Below, piece by piece: positions 32,393 to 42,584 of a DNA stretch of 64,000 bases. Source of the stretch: Aurelia coerulea (lineage: Eukaryota > Cnidaria > Scyphozoa > Semaeostomeae > Ulmaridae); NCBI GenBank assembly GCA_039566865.1, contig CM076945.1, forward strand, positions 8,855,501-8,919,500, written 5' to 3'. Made by a program: the position numbers and the translations under genes. The notes under the pieces are model-generated. The model made no database searches, was not told where the DNA came from, and worked only from the letters and a program-made list of their open reading frames with translations. Positions within the stretch are counted from its first letter, which is position 1, and each line of letters opens with the position of its first letter.

Positions 32393-33343
32393 ATGGCTGC
32401 ATTTGCTTGCACTTTCAACTTATCTTACAAGGTTGTCGTTTGCAGTTTGCTAGGAGCGACTGCCATACTTTCACCGATCTTGAATTTCTTCGTTTGTTTG
32501 ACAATTTTCAGAAACAGAGGACTAAGAACTGCTGGCAACATTTTGATCGCAAATTTAGCAATCAGTGACATTCTCATTGGCCCAACCCTGGCTCCTTTAG
32601 AAGTTGTTTACATAGCTTATTTTCCTTCTTGGCCAATTCGAAGTGCAGGGACAGATTTGCTTAATTCAATGTGGCTATTTTCATTGGTATCTCCATTCAT
32701 TATTGTATCTGTGATAACTGTAGAGAGATACAAGACGATCAAATCTTTCACACTGGCTGGAAATGGAATGTCAACGAGGACACTTTTGTTACTCATTCTG
32801 GGGATATGGTTTTATAGTGTCACTGCCGTCGGTTTTATGGCGGGGAATTTTGTGCCTGCGAGCGACAATTACTACCAATGGAATATTGATAAGAATTTTT
32901 ACTACCCCTTCCTTGCTTTACACATTGTAATTCCTCTATGTCTTGTCTGTGTTGTTTATTATAAGATTTTTCAGATTTCTAAAACACCACGCGCAAGTAG
33001 CGAACGCTTCGACGATTCCTTCGATGTAACAGTTCATAAACAAAGACGAGAAATCCGACTTGCAAAGACTCTTGGTATTGTCATTGGACTGCTTTTCCTT
33101 CTATGGCTCCCAGTCCTTGTTATAGAGTGTTTTTACGCCACAGAGTCGACATCATGCATTACAGAAGCTGCTGGTCCTGTCAGTGTGTGGCTCACTGCAA
33201 GTAATGGTATAATGAATCCAGTTATTTATTTTTACAGAAATCCAAACTTACGAGGAGCACTGAAGAAAGCTGTGACTTTCAGGAAGGACAGAACGAAGTC
33301 TCAGCTTACAACAACTTTGCTTTATAATAGATTAGAGACATAA
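32393..33343 (+). CDS. Orphan rhodopsin-family (class A) GPCR, single exon
   Basis: A complete 316-aa intronless frame with seven hydrophobic segments in a plasma-membrane receptor. Landmarks: Asn in TM1 (ILNFF), NLAISD in TM2 (Asp59), ERY at 111-113 in place of DRY, Trp139 in TM4, Pro181 and Tyr190 in TM5, WLP (Trp238, Pro240) in TM6 and NPVIY (275-279) in TM7, followed by a basic helix 8. A possible N-glycosylation site (NLS) lies near residue 9. It has no Cys at the top of TM3 or in the second extracellular loop, so the usual disulfide is missing. The ligand cannot be predicted. Intronless GPCRs of this size form large families in anthozoans. AATAAA occurs downstream near 33845. Confidence 0.9.
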   Translation: MAAFACTFNLSYKVVVCSLLGATAILSPILNFFVCLTIFRNRGLRTAGNILIANLAISDILIGPTLAPLEVVYIAYFPSWPIRSAGTDLLNSMWLFSLVSPFIIVSVITVERYKTIKSFTLAGNGMSTRTLLLLILGIWFYSVTAVGFMAGNFVPASDNYYQWNIDKNFYYPFLALHIVIPLCLVCVVYYKIFQISKTPRASSERFDDSFDVTVHKQRREIRLAKTLGIVIGLLFLLWLPVLVIECFYATESTSCITEAAGPVSVWLTASNGIMNPVIYFYRNPNLRGALKKAVTFRKDRTKSQLTTTLLYNRLET

Positions 33344-34018
33344 CTTTCATTCAAAAAACAATGCTGTATTCGGGGTAAACTATTTGATCGTTCAAATCAA
33401 CACTATTGCTTGCACGTAGTTTTTTATATATGAGAAACTACCAATTTTACACTGTGTCGAAAGTCTCTTGAAATTATCACATTTTGAGTACTGGAAATTC
33501 CAGGGGGGGGGTCTACTTAGGAGAAAAATAACGAGGATTTACCTGCCATAGAAAAACCCCAAAATAGTACACATTATTGGACTAGATTGCACTGATGCTT
33601 CGATATGGACGATCTTCACAGTAAGTAGAGGAGGCAATGAACTTTACTGAAAGATGTACAATTTTCAAAGTAAATTCCCCAGGAATTCATGTGCTCTGCT
33701 CCCATCTTTCCTGTTCATGCTCCCTTGCTCCTGGCATTTTTCAGGCCCTCTCCCTGCTTCCAAAACCCTATCGGAACTTCATCCACGATAAATTGAATGC
33801 AGCCTGGTTCACACTTTTGATATTATAGATACAAACTTTGATGTAATAAATATTCCATACGCCTTCATATATGTTACATTTCATTCTGTACAGATAAGAT
33901 ATGCATCCAACAGACATAGTTGAGCTCGAAATTATTCATACCCATGCAAACTTCAACAGTATTTTGAATGGTTTATTTCCATACAAATTTTAAATGTGGC
34001 TGAAGGAACATACTGGAT
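33344..34018. other. GPCR downstream region, no other gene seen
   Basis: Holds a candidate poly(A) signal (GTAATAAATATT near 33845) and no recognisable coding exon. Confidence 0.35.
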
Positions 34019-34076
34019 TACCCTGGGTACCAGACTCTCTAACATTGTTATGTTAGAGAGTCTGGTACCCAGGGTA
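34019..34076. mobile_element. 58-bp perfect palindromic mini-element with 9-bp target-site duplication
   Basis: Two perfect 27-bp arms (starting TACCCTGGGTACCAGACTCT) flank a 4-bp centre TGTT. ATACTGGAT stands on both sides (34010-34018, 34077-34085). It shares ends with 1810-1878. At 58 bp it is smaller than almost any described MITE and can only be moved in trans. Confidence 0.85.
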
Positions 34077-34085
34077 ATACTGGAT

Positions 34086-34921
34086 AAATCAGAGAAAAGT
34101 CCCAACATTTAAAATTCGTAACACCCAAGAGCTTTTGATAAATTTAGATTAAATGGATCGAATTCTTGAGAGAATGAAGTATTTCTGTGGTTTTCCTTGC
34201 GTCTTTATGAGCAATGGAATTGAAGGTAAATTAACTATAATAAAATTCCATGGTTGCAAAATGTCGAAAAAGGCCTAAAGCACTTGATCAAATCGCAAGG
34301 AATCTCCTCACGCAGAACTTCTGTGTCCATAAATAGCGAGAAATGACACCAAAAATGTCGGCCTTTCGATTTTCATCTGCAAATAAAATCATTCAAATTC
34401 GTTAAATACTTTTCGTGCTATGACTTTTTGAAAGCTGAAACTTTATTCTAGCTCACCCCGTAGAATGTGAAGAAATTCTGAAAGGAGCACTACAAGAGAC
34501 AACTTGCTCAAGGAATTAGAAATACAACATCTTGGGTAGTTTGTCTGCTATTTTCTGTGCACTTTCTCTATTTCAGTGCCAATTAGCAGAGGTAAAACGT
34601 TAATCAATTGCTTTAACGAGCGTGACTACCTTAATTTCTTTCTTTCTTACTTTCTGACTGACATCGGAGCCCCCTCTTAGATTACAAAGGACTTTGTAAT
34701 CAAAAAGGCTGTTGCAATTTGAAAACATCGAAACGGCAAACAGCTGTCTTTTACTTACTTACTTATTCAGCCCCACTGTTTGGGCCTTCCTAAACTTTGA
34801 TCTTTCTGAATTTTTGTAACGCGGAGACTCTTCGACACGGGGTAACAAGTCATCAAAATGTATCCACTGTTTGAATTTGAAAAAGGACAAGCAATGCTAC
34901 ATTCCTTACATAAGTCTCAGC
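34086..34921. other. Intergenic, no gene seen
   Basis: AT-rich sequence. The TTCTAGCTCACCCCGTAG at about 34445-34465 resembles the ends of the mariner-like repeats seen elsewhere in the window (CACCCGGTA), but no partner end was found. Confidence 0.3.
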
Positions 34922-35206
34922 CAGGGCCGTCGAGAGAGGGGCCGGGCCCCAGGGTCAGGGAAGAAGGAGGGCCCCCGGAAATTTCTTTGAACCACACCCT
35001 TTTATCCTTCGGCCACGCCCTCCTATGCACTGGTAAAACGCTGCTTTTAGATTTCATTTGGAATCTCAGTGGGCCTGCGGGCCTGAAAATGTTCCTGAAA
35101 GAAAACTACAACAAAGAAAAAATACATACCTTATTTTTTGCGGGCCCCCAATGGCCCCGGGCCCCCTGGTAACTACCCTGGCTAAGCCCCCCTCTCGACG
35201 GTCCTG
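34922..35206. mobile_element. 285-bp hAT-like MITE
   Basis: The termini CAGGGCCGTCGAGAGAGGGG and CAGGACCGTCGAGAGGGG (right, read inward) match. The 8-bp duplication GTCTCAGC is perfect (34914-34921, 35207-35214). It is closely similar along its whole length to 12884-13159, which suggests recent activity of the family. Confidence 0.88.
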
Positions 35207-35214
35207 GTCTCAGC

Positions 35215-36294
35215 ATTGCTTATTGAAATAAATTATTCCCAACACCAGTAATTCAAAACATAAGGCCGCAAAAGTTTCCCCGAAACTAGTTGGGTAAACT
35301 CTCGTTTTCTGCAAGCGGAAGGTGGTTTTTAGGAGAATTTATGTGCTTATAACGAAAGAAGAAGGGTAAATCTAAACTTCTGACTGACGGATTTTGTTTA
35401 TTTGATTCAGAAGCCCGAGCAGAATGCATTGTAATCCTCGAGTATTTAGGGATTAAAGGGAATCAAAGCATATGTAAGCCGTTGATAGAAATAGCCGTAC
35501 AAGGATGATAGGCCATGACACGTGCCGCACCATATTTGGGTAAGTTATCGAAGTCAACTGGAAATACCAATATCTGATTGGCTAGAGTTTGACTGCAAGT
35601 GGCTTGAGCCACTTTTATATGCTTACATTCCCTTTAAATTAAACGATTACAAAACAGCTCCTGGATTAAATAAACGAAATCCGGTAGACAGAACTTTAAA
35701 TGTATTCGCCGTCTGATTGGTCCGTGAAAGTGAGGCAGAGGAGGTTTTCGGCCATGGGCCACAAGCCAAAAGTCGGCGGAAACATTTGATTCCTATGCTG
35801 TCCGCATTGCTCCATGGTATGAATCTCATCAAATCTTGGATACTGTCTTTTGGACTATCATGATATGCTTATCGTTAAGCCACAAGTAAAGGTCTTGAAT
35901 TGGAAACACGACTTCCAAGGATTTCACAAGTCAAACAAGTGAATCGAGAAAAGTGTTTATATAGAATAAAGCAATAGACCAAACAGAATTATTCAAGCTA
36001 TGTTCGATGACTAAACAAACAAACCAGTTGGATCAAATACCAGCCAAAAGTCGTCAAAAACAGTGTCGTTCCCCTGTATATGGAGAATTTTATCAGTTCA
36101 TTCTATTTTGGTTTGTCCGGTATTCAAGTCTAGCATTGTCAGAAGATGCCCAAAAAAGTAAACAAGTAAGAAAATACGTTTGATTAAGCTGCAAGCAAAA
36201 TTTTCAGTGCTAATTAATTTCTTATTGCAAAGATGTTTGTTTATCAAGCGTTTGTCTTTCAGCTGTATAAATAGTTGCAGAAAATGCCAATGCT
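35215..36294. other. Intergenic, no gene seen
   Basis: Short frames on both strands without motifs. No repeat could be delimited. Confidence 0.3.
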
Positions 36295-36741
36295 TTAACT
36301 GATATCGTGAAGATAATCTCCAACCATCCACTGAGCATCCCAAGAAACTCCAGTTTTGCCTTTAATGGCCATCTTCAGTGCTTCATTCGCTCCTTATGCG
36401 ATTTGTTGGTACTTGTTGGTTACAAATCTGTTTTGATATGGTGTCTGACTCTTGTCATGGTAAACAAAAAACATGACGCCGTCGTTCACTCCATATTGCC
36501 ATTGATGATCTATTCTGAAAGACTCTGATTTGGGAAAACTGTCTTGTATAAATACAAGAAACGACACTGTTTTCCCTCCAAGGCTTCCTTCGTACATCAA
36601 CATGCAACGTGCATAAGTTTGAGACCGGTCACCTCCAAAGCCAACAAAGGAGCCTTATTTCCAATTTACTGTGACTTTATCATCCACAGACTTCTTCTTT
36701 ATTGTTACGCCTGATAACATGTTGCTGATGTTGTGTGCCAT
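36295..36741 (-). pseudogene. Intronless broken copy of an unidentified 148-codon gene
   Basis: From an ATG at 36741 (MAHNISNMLSGVTIKKKS) one minus-strand frame runs to a stop at 36295-36297. It is interrupted only by TAA at 36655-36657 (codon 29) and TAA at 36394-36396 (codon 116). Between the stops it reads like a real globular protein (SFVGFGGDRSQTYARCML, FRIDHQWQYGVNDGVMFF). After the second stop it keeps frame (GANEALKMAIKGKTG). No introns or other shifts occur, which fits a processed or recently inactivated gene. I do not recognise the family. Confidence 0.6.
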
Positions 36742-37908
36742 GACTTAGTTACCTTTGGCTATATTTGAAAGAGAATTTAATAGATAAAATTAAAAAATCC
36801 TGAACTCTAATTTTGCTACCAAAAGTTTCTTTCGTGTTTCTTAAATTTTTAATGCCGTTAGTGTAGAGTTAAAGAGGGCTCCCAAATTACTTAGTATCTA
36901 CAAGCTACAACCTACAATGTTATTCTCCAACAAGGCTCAGCCCATTACGGAGACACGTTTCTTACATTACATTATATTACATTATATTACATTTGCATTA
37001 CCTAATTTACATAAAGTCTCAAAAGGAGTAAATAACATAATTCGCACTCAAAATATTCTCCAAACAGTTGCTATAACTGTACAGTATCAAAAAATGTTGT
37101 GTGCGATGGGAAAATTAGAACTGCAAATTACAAAGGTTTCTTAGCTTTTTAAATTCAGGCAGGGTTGCTTCTTAACTTTTGTAAAATTGAGCACGCTGCT
37201 CCTATAAGCTGTTTCTTATAAAAATAGTTTAACTTGTGTGCTCCGCAAAATCGAAAAAGGTCGAAAAAGTTAGCTCAGCGAAAATCCAGCAATTAACGGA
37301 TGTCCTAAACTGTAAACAGATTTGGTTGGTCCTTGCGATGAAATTTAGCTTTGATCAATAGGCTAATCATTCTGAACACATTAATCGATAGTTCACTTGA
37401 ACATAGATGTACATAGATGCTTTGTTTGTTGATATTTGTGCTTTGAACGTTGAATTATCAATGCTTAGAGTTCAATTTGTTGTCACCACGAAAGCAGAGC
37501 TTTTGTCTTTTGGCCGGAGCAAATTCTTCAAGAACAATAGTTTTGATAAAATTGCAGAAAAATTAGATTCCACTGTATAGCATTCTTTAGAACTTACCAT
37601 TTGTGAAGCTCTTTCAATTTTTCTTTAATTCCAAATTTTATATTTCGATGTGCTTCAGGAATTTGCTTGGGAAAAAGGCCATAGGTCTGGTTTGGAAGTG
37701 GAGACAAATTTCAACTTTCAAATTTAATATTCATCTCTCAAAGAACCAATATCAACAAGGTATCTGTCATCAAGTAAACTACAGAGGAACGGTTTAAAGA
37801 CGAGTAGCCATTCATCAAAGCTGAAATTTTATCCCTGGTCTGAACTAAATTTGTTTACATATTTTTGGGACACCTGGTAGAGACTACTAGCGATATACAC
37901 AATATACT
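36742..37908. other. Intergenic, no gene seen
   Basis: Contains an ATTACATTATATTACATTATATTAC run near 36965-36992. No supported gene. Confidence 0.3.
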
Positions 37909-38503
37909 GTACATGGTGAGTCATAAAGATTTATCTGCTACTGTTTACAAAACCGCACAGGGGAAAAATGTAACTAAATTGTAAAATTTTCATTTCATCC
38001 TCTTACGGAGGCTTCAATTCAAATTATAGGTTTTTCTCATAATCTTGGATGCAGCATTTCCTTCCACAATTAGGAATTCGCCAAAATTTGTACTTCCAGA
38101 TATGCTCAAAACAGCTAAAAATTGCCTGCTTACTATCATATGGATTTCTACTTTTTGATGCTAAGCATTAATGGGGAAACGTAAGTACATTATAGCAGTT
38201 TCTGTATCATCAGAAAGCAATGCCTGGATTAAGAAGAACATCATTGTCCCATTTTAATCGTTGAAAGATAAATAAAATTGAGCCATCATCGCTTACAGAT
38301 TTTGGCATGACCCACGGAAGGTAGTTTTCGGGAGTTCTTCATTTGAGATTAAGATAATGCGCCGCAAATTATGGATAATTGCTCAAAAAATCAAGTCAAA
38401 CCCTTAGTTACGGAATGGAGTTATAAATTTTCAAATCGGTGTTATGGTTTCTGTGGTATGATTTTTCAAAGAGTGGATTCCTTTTTCTGACTCACCCGGT
38501 AAT
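37909..38503. mobile_element. Possible TA-flanked mariner-like non-autonomous element
   Basis: The left end reads TACATGGTGAGTCATAAAG and the right end, read inward, TACCGGGTGAGTCAGAAAAAG. These are similar termini about 0.6 kb apart with TA at both boundaries. The interior is non-coding. Single ends of the same type (CACCCGGTATAA) occur near 45413. Arms are short and diverged, so the call is tentative. Confidence 0.4.
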
Positions 38504-38819
38504 ATGTGTTTCTTTTTGCCGACTTTACATAACTTAGAATACCTTGTTGAAAGAAACATAACAGAATAAAGGCCAGTTAATTGCCTGCAGATGTAAGAAG
38601 TCTTGTTTAGTTACCTGGGTTTGCCTTGTAATTCAGTTCTATGCCTTTCTATGCTTCTCTCTTCTCTGTTTCTTCGCAGTTCTGAGCAGTTTGAGAATTT
38701 CACTTTGCGGACAGCTTTTATAAGTTTTTAAGTATGAACCCGAAAGTGACGCCCTGTGGTTATGATTGCATTCTGCGCCAATTTAAAGAGGAAGGAGGAA
38801 AAAGGAAAACGGGCTGAAA

Positions 38820-39075
38820 AGAAACTTCAACTGGCAAGCATGTTTACGAAACTTGAAAAACGTAATAGGAATGCAACCTCAAATTCTTTGGAGATTCCCG
38901 GAGGCTTTCTTTGAAAAATGTCGTTGCCAATTTCGAGAAATGGCAAGCATATTTACCAGCATACTTGCTTACGAATCTTGAGAAACGTAAATGGAATGCA
39001 ATTTAAAATTCTTCTGGAGTTAGAACTCCAGGATACTTTCTTTGGATAATCCCATTGTGCCAATTTCGAGAACGT
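38820..39075. repeat. Two tandem copies of a ~120-bp repeat also found near 40868-41060
   Basis: The pattern CAACTGGCAAGCATGTTTAC, ...GGAATGCAACCTCAAATTC, ...TTGCCAATTTCGAGAA appears twice here and twice, diverged, at 40868-41060. The plus frames across 40705-41217 come from this repeat and are not a gene. Confidence 0.55.
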
Positions 39076-39659
39076 AGTAGAATCTAAAATAGAGAAACAA
39101 ATACAAATACTCTTTATCGTTCCATTTTGCCTTGTCTGGAATTTGTTCTTTGGGGATATATGTTGGAATGTTATGAATCAATTTCGCAGCTCTTCTGTGA
39201 CCTCTTTCTAAAGGTGATAATGCATTACTAGAGCATGAGCCCCAAACAACTACTCCATAGACTGTACTCGGTAGAGGTCCTTCAAATTAAATGTTCTCCA
39301 AAACTGACGGTGCAAGACCTTTCAATCTTCTAAGTGATTTAATCTTTGACCAAAGAATTTGCTGAAATTTTGTGCATGACTTTTCCAGCAATCTTTATCC
39401 TAACATACATAGTTTATAGGATTTTTTTTAGAAACAATGGGCCAACAAGCTTTTCTCGATTTAGAATTAGAATCTCTGACTTTCCAGGATGCATGGTCAG
39501 GGAACTTTTACAGCACCAAGTATGGACATCATCAAGCAGCATTTGAAGAGATGATCTCACATTGCTAACACTGTCACCGATACACAAACACTCAGTATCA
39601 TCTGCAAATATTTTAATGAAGGTCCATTACCTCCATTCCAAACAATCTAGGCTCTAAAG
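39076..39659. other. Decayed repeat, possibly LINE-derived
   Basis: Reading the minus strand around 39480-39600 gives a few RT-like words such as DDTECLCIGDSV, which fits an old antisense LINE fragment. It is too decayed to delimit. Confidence 0.35.
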
Positions 39660-40233
39660 CTCCGGTCAAACGACCCAACATCTCACCCAACATCTCAACC
39701 AACATTTCATCCAACAATCAACCCAACATTGGCAGGCGTTCCAACATCAGTGGTCCGCCTGTGATCCTAGTGTGATCCAACATTTGACCCAACATTTGAC
39801 CCAAAATTTTCTTCTACGAAATTAACAGTTTACTTCTACGAAATCAAAAGCTTCTTTTTCCATTATCTTCTTTGCCATAATTTAAAATGAACTAAGTCGG
39901 AATTGAACATTTTCTGACATTTTTCTGCATGGCAGTTACTGTTCGAGGATAAACAGTGACTTTGGCACCCTTTAAACGTAGTCTAGTACGTATGCGCATG
40001 GCTAAAATGATGGATAAGGTGGTCAAACGACCCAACAATTGACCCAACATCTCAGAACGAAGGAATTGTTGGCCGTCGTCACCCAACATTTTTGATCTCT
40101 GTCAAATTTCACCCAACATCGAAAGTGACGATTTTGGGTGACCCAACATGATGGTCAAATGATCCAACATTTCAGCCAACATGATGCTGGGCGAAATGTT
40201 GGGTGAGATGTTGGATCTTTTGACCCGAGCTTA
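39660..40233. mobile_element. ~0.57-kb inverted-repeat element studded with CCCAACAT motifs
   Basis: The left end AAGCTCCGGTCAAACGACCC and the right end read inward AAGCTCGGGTCAAAAGATCC are inverted repeats, both continuing CAACATCTCACCCAACAT. The motif (A/C)CCAACAT recurs about 20 times, clustered at both ends and in the middle. Target duplication is unclear. Confidence 0.7.
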
Positions 40234-40544
40234 AAACTGATCCTTGAAGAACCCCAATTCGACATTATGAAGGTTTGGTTTTGCATTGTCAATCTGAACA
40301 AATTCCTTTCGGTCTGTAAGACAACCAAAGGTATTATTCTCCAGATAATCCCCATGCTTGTATTTTGAGCCTTAAAGTTTCATGACACACTGAGTGCAAA
40401 GCTTTTTAAAAATCTATGAAGAGAACTCCCACTACCTACTTTGCCCGTCAGGAGCCTCTTTCCACGGACGCTCTTGATAAAAATCCTTTCCCGTTCCTTT
40501 ATCTATCCTGATACGTATTGCACCAAGGGGCAAATTACTGCTTA

Positions 40545-40680
40545 AAATCACGTACACCGTCGAAAATTATCACAATTTAATCACAATTTAATCACTTTAA
40601 TCACAAATTCTCCACACTAATCACAAAAATCGCATTAATCACGAAAAATCACCGATCACATTAATCACAAATTGTGAATC
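40545..40680. repeat. TTTAATCAC-type short tandem repeat
   Basis: AATCACAATTTAATCACAAT and shorter variants repeat imperfectly for about 130 bp. Confidence 0.65.
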
Positions 40681-41344
40681 TTTAACATCACCGACGATTG
40701 CTTCGTGCAGCTTTCCATGTTCAAGTTCCATACTTTCGTAAGGCTATCTGTTTGCCTTTTTAAAAATAGCAGAATGCCTTTGAAAAGATTCTGCATAAAG
40801 GACGGCGCACCAGGAAAATTTCCCAGTGTCCCGGTGGGCCAGTGCACTTCTGAACAACTGGCTCAGAGGAAACTTCAACAGGTGAGGTTGTTTACGAAGC
40901 TTGATGAACGTAGGTGGAATACAATCTCAAATTCGTTGGAGATAGAATTCCTGTTGGCTTTCATTGAAAGATGCCGTTGCCAATTTCGAAAAACAGGCTT
41001 TACGAGACTTCAACTGGCGATCTTGTTTACGAAAGAACGTATGGGGAATACAAGTCCCTGTTCTTCATATCCTCAATCTCTGTCCTCAGTTAAAGTCTCT
41101 GTTCTTGAAGTGCTTCAAGTTCTCAAAATTGCTCAAACAGGCACCCTTACCCAACAGGACAAATTCATCAAACAGTTCCAAATCCTATTGTCTAGATACA
41201 AACAAACTATACAATAGCACATATCAATGTACAAATTACACGACATGTAATTTCTACACATATGTGTCAAATTACACCGTGTGTAATTTCTACCTTCGAG
41301 GCTATGTTGCAAATTCAGTACTTCACCTTGAGCAACCAAGTAGC

Positions 41345-42160
41345 CAAAAACTCGGCCAAAAAGTCTGCACCTTTATCAAAAAGGTGAAAAACGGGAAATC
41401 AACAGGCATGGATGGAATAAGTGTGAAACTGTGGAAGCTTTTCTTAATAATGTTCACAAACAGTTCATCCACTTACGAGGGTTTCAAGTTAATTAGATGT
41501 CATGTGAGATTTACAATAGCGCAAAATTACCTATGCAGAACCCTGCAGAACATTTCAATCTTTGTTATTCGTGGGCATCGAATTTGAGCCGATTCATATT
41601 CATGAAAGCATTTTGGTTCAATGCGATCACGTGCCTTCCCCCAGTCAATGGCGCCACTGTTTGCTTAGGTGTTTTCGTTGCACGATTTGTCGAAGGAAAA
41701 CACGAAGACAAAGAAGGTGCGGAACACTTCTTGTTGCTCTGCCCTTGTTCTGATGTGCGAAGACAAGACCTCCTCGCTAGAATCTAGGGATTAAGACCAC
41801 TTGGATATGCAAATCTTGCAAATAAAGCTTTATTACAACTTTTATTGTGTGGTGATAAAGATTTTCCCAGTTCACTGAATAGGCATATTCATGAGCCTAC
41901 GCTACAATTTATCCATGAAACTGGTCGATTCGAATGAATTTATGTAGTCATTTACCCCATCCTTTCATAAGCAGCCCAATTTTAAACTTGTTTGTAGGAA
42001 TTGTCGTGTAGTTAAAGTAGTTTTTCTTTTATTATGGCCTTTGGCCTTTGGGTAGACACAGCCTTTGCTTCCCGGGGTGGATCGTCCTTAGAGTAATTTT
42101 GTAAGTAGGGTAGCTCGTAATGTGTATTTTAAAATTTTATTTGGAAGATATTAAATACAA
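41345..42160 (+). pseudogene. Decayed LINE remnant, same family as 14611-19116
   Basis: VKNGKSTGMDGISVKLWKL (41385-41442) is an RT motif, and AEHFLLLCPCSDVRRQDLLA (about 41718-41780) followed by LQFIHETGRFE is the family C-terminal tail. A 3' UTR-like block (GGCCTTTGGCCTTTGGGTAG) follows near 42035-42055. The catalytic core is missing. It abuts the 3' end of the channel gene. Confidence 0.7.
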
Positions 42161-42345
42161 AATTTCGAAGAGGGATAATTTTTCTGACTCATCTGGTAAG
42201 CAAAATACAAGGTGTCCAAATCTTTGTTATAATTGGAGAATTTGACAGAGTAAGTATAAAACTCATGAAAGTAGTTGTTCGATTTCATTACAGAGGGCAG
42301 TATTTTTGTATACCAGATATGATTTATCGTAAGGATACAAGAGTT

Positions 42346-42584
42346 TTAACTATAAATTTGCTGTCTATAATTTCCATTTTCAACCTTTTCTCGTTCAGGG
42401 AGTTCATCAAACTCAAACCTCTCCAGTTCTCTTGACGACTTGAGTACTTCTTCAATCGATTTCCCAAGGAAACCAAGTTCATCTCGTAATTGCAAATACA
42501 CCACACATTTTTCATTTAGGTGCTTTTGTTTTTGTGTGTGCCAGCTCTCTTCTGAATACCCATTTGCTATTGATTCCAGAGGAC
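42346..42584 (-). CDS. Channel gene last exon, cytoplasmic tail
   Basis: Acceptor TATTCCAG; encodes 78 residues and TAA. It is charged and likely helical (LQLRDELGFLGKSIEEVLK, SSRELERFEFDELPEREK), probably a short coiled coil that could aid assembly. This is inference. Confidence 0.8.

Noticed and set aside
40705..41217. 170-codon plus-strand frame and its overlapping 207-codon frame
   Set aside because: They arise from the ~120-bp repeat (also at 38820-39075) and the LINE remnant; only the LINE words at 41385-41442 are meaningful.
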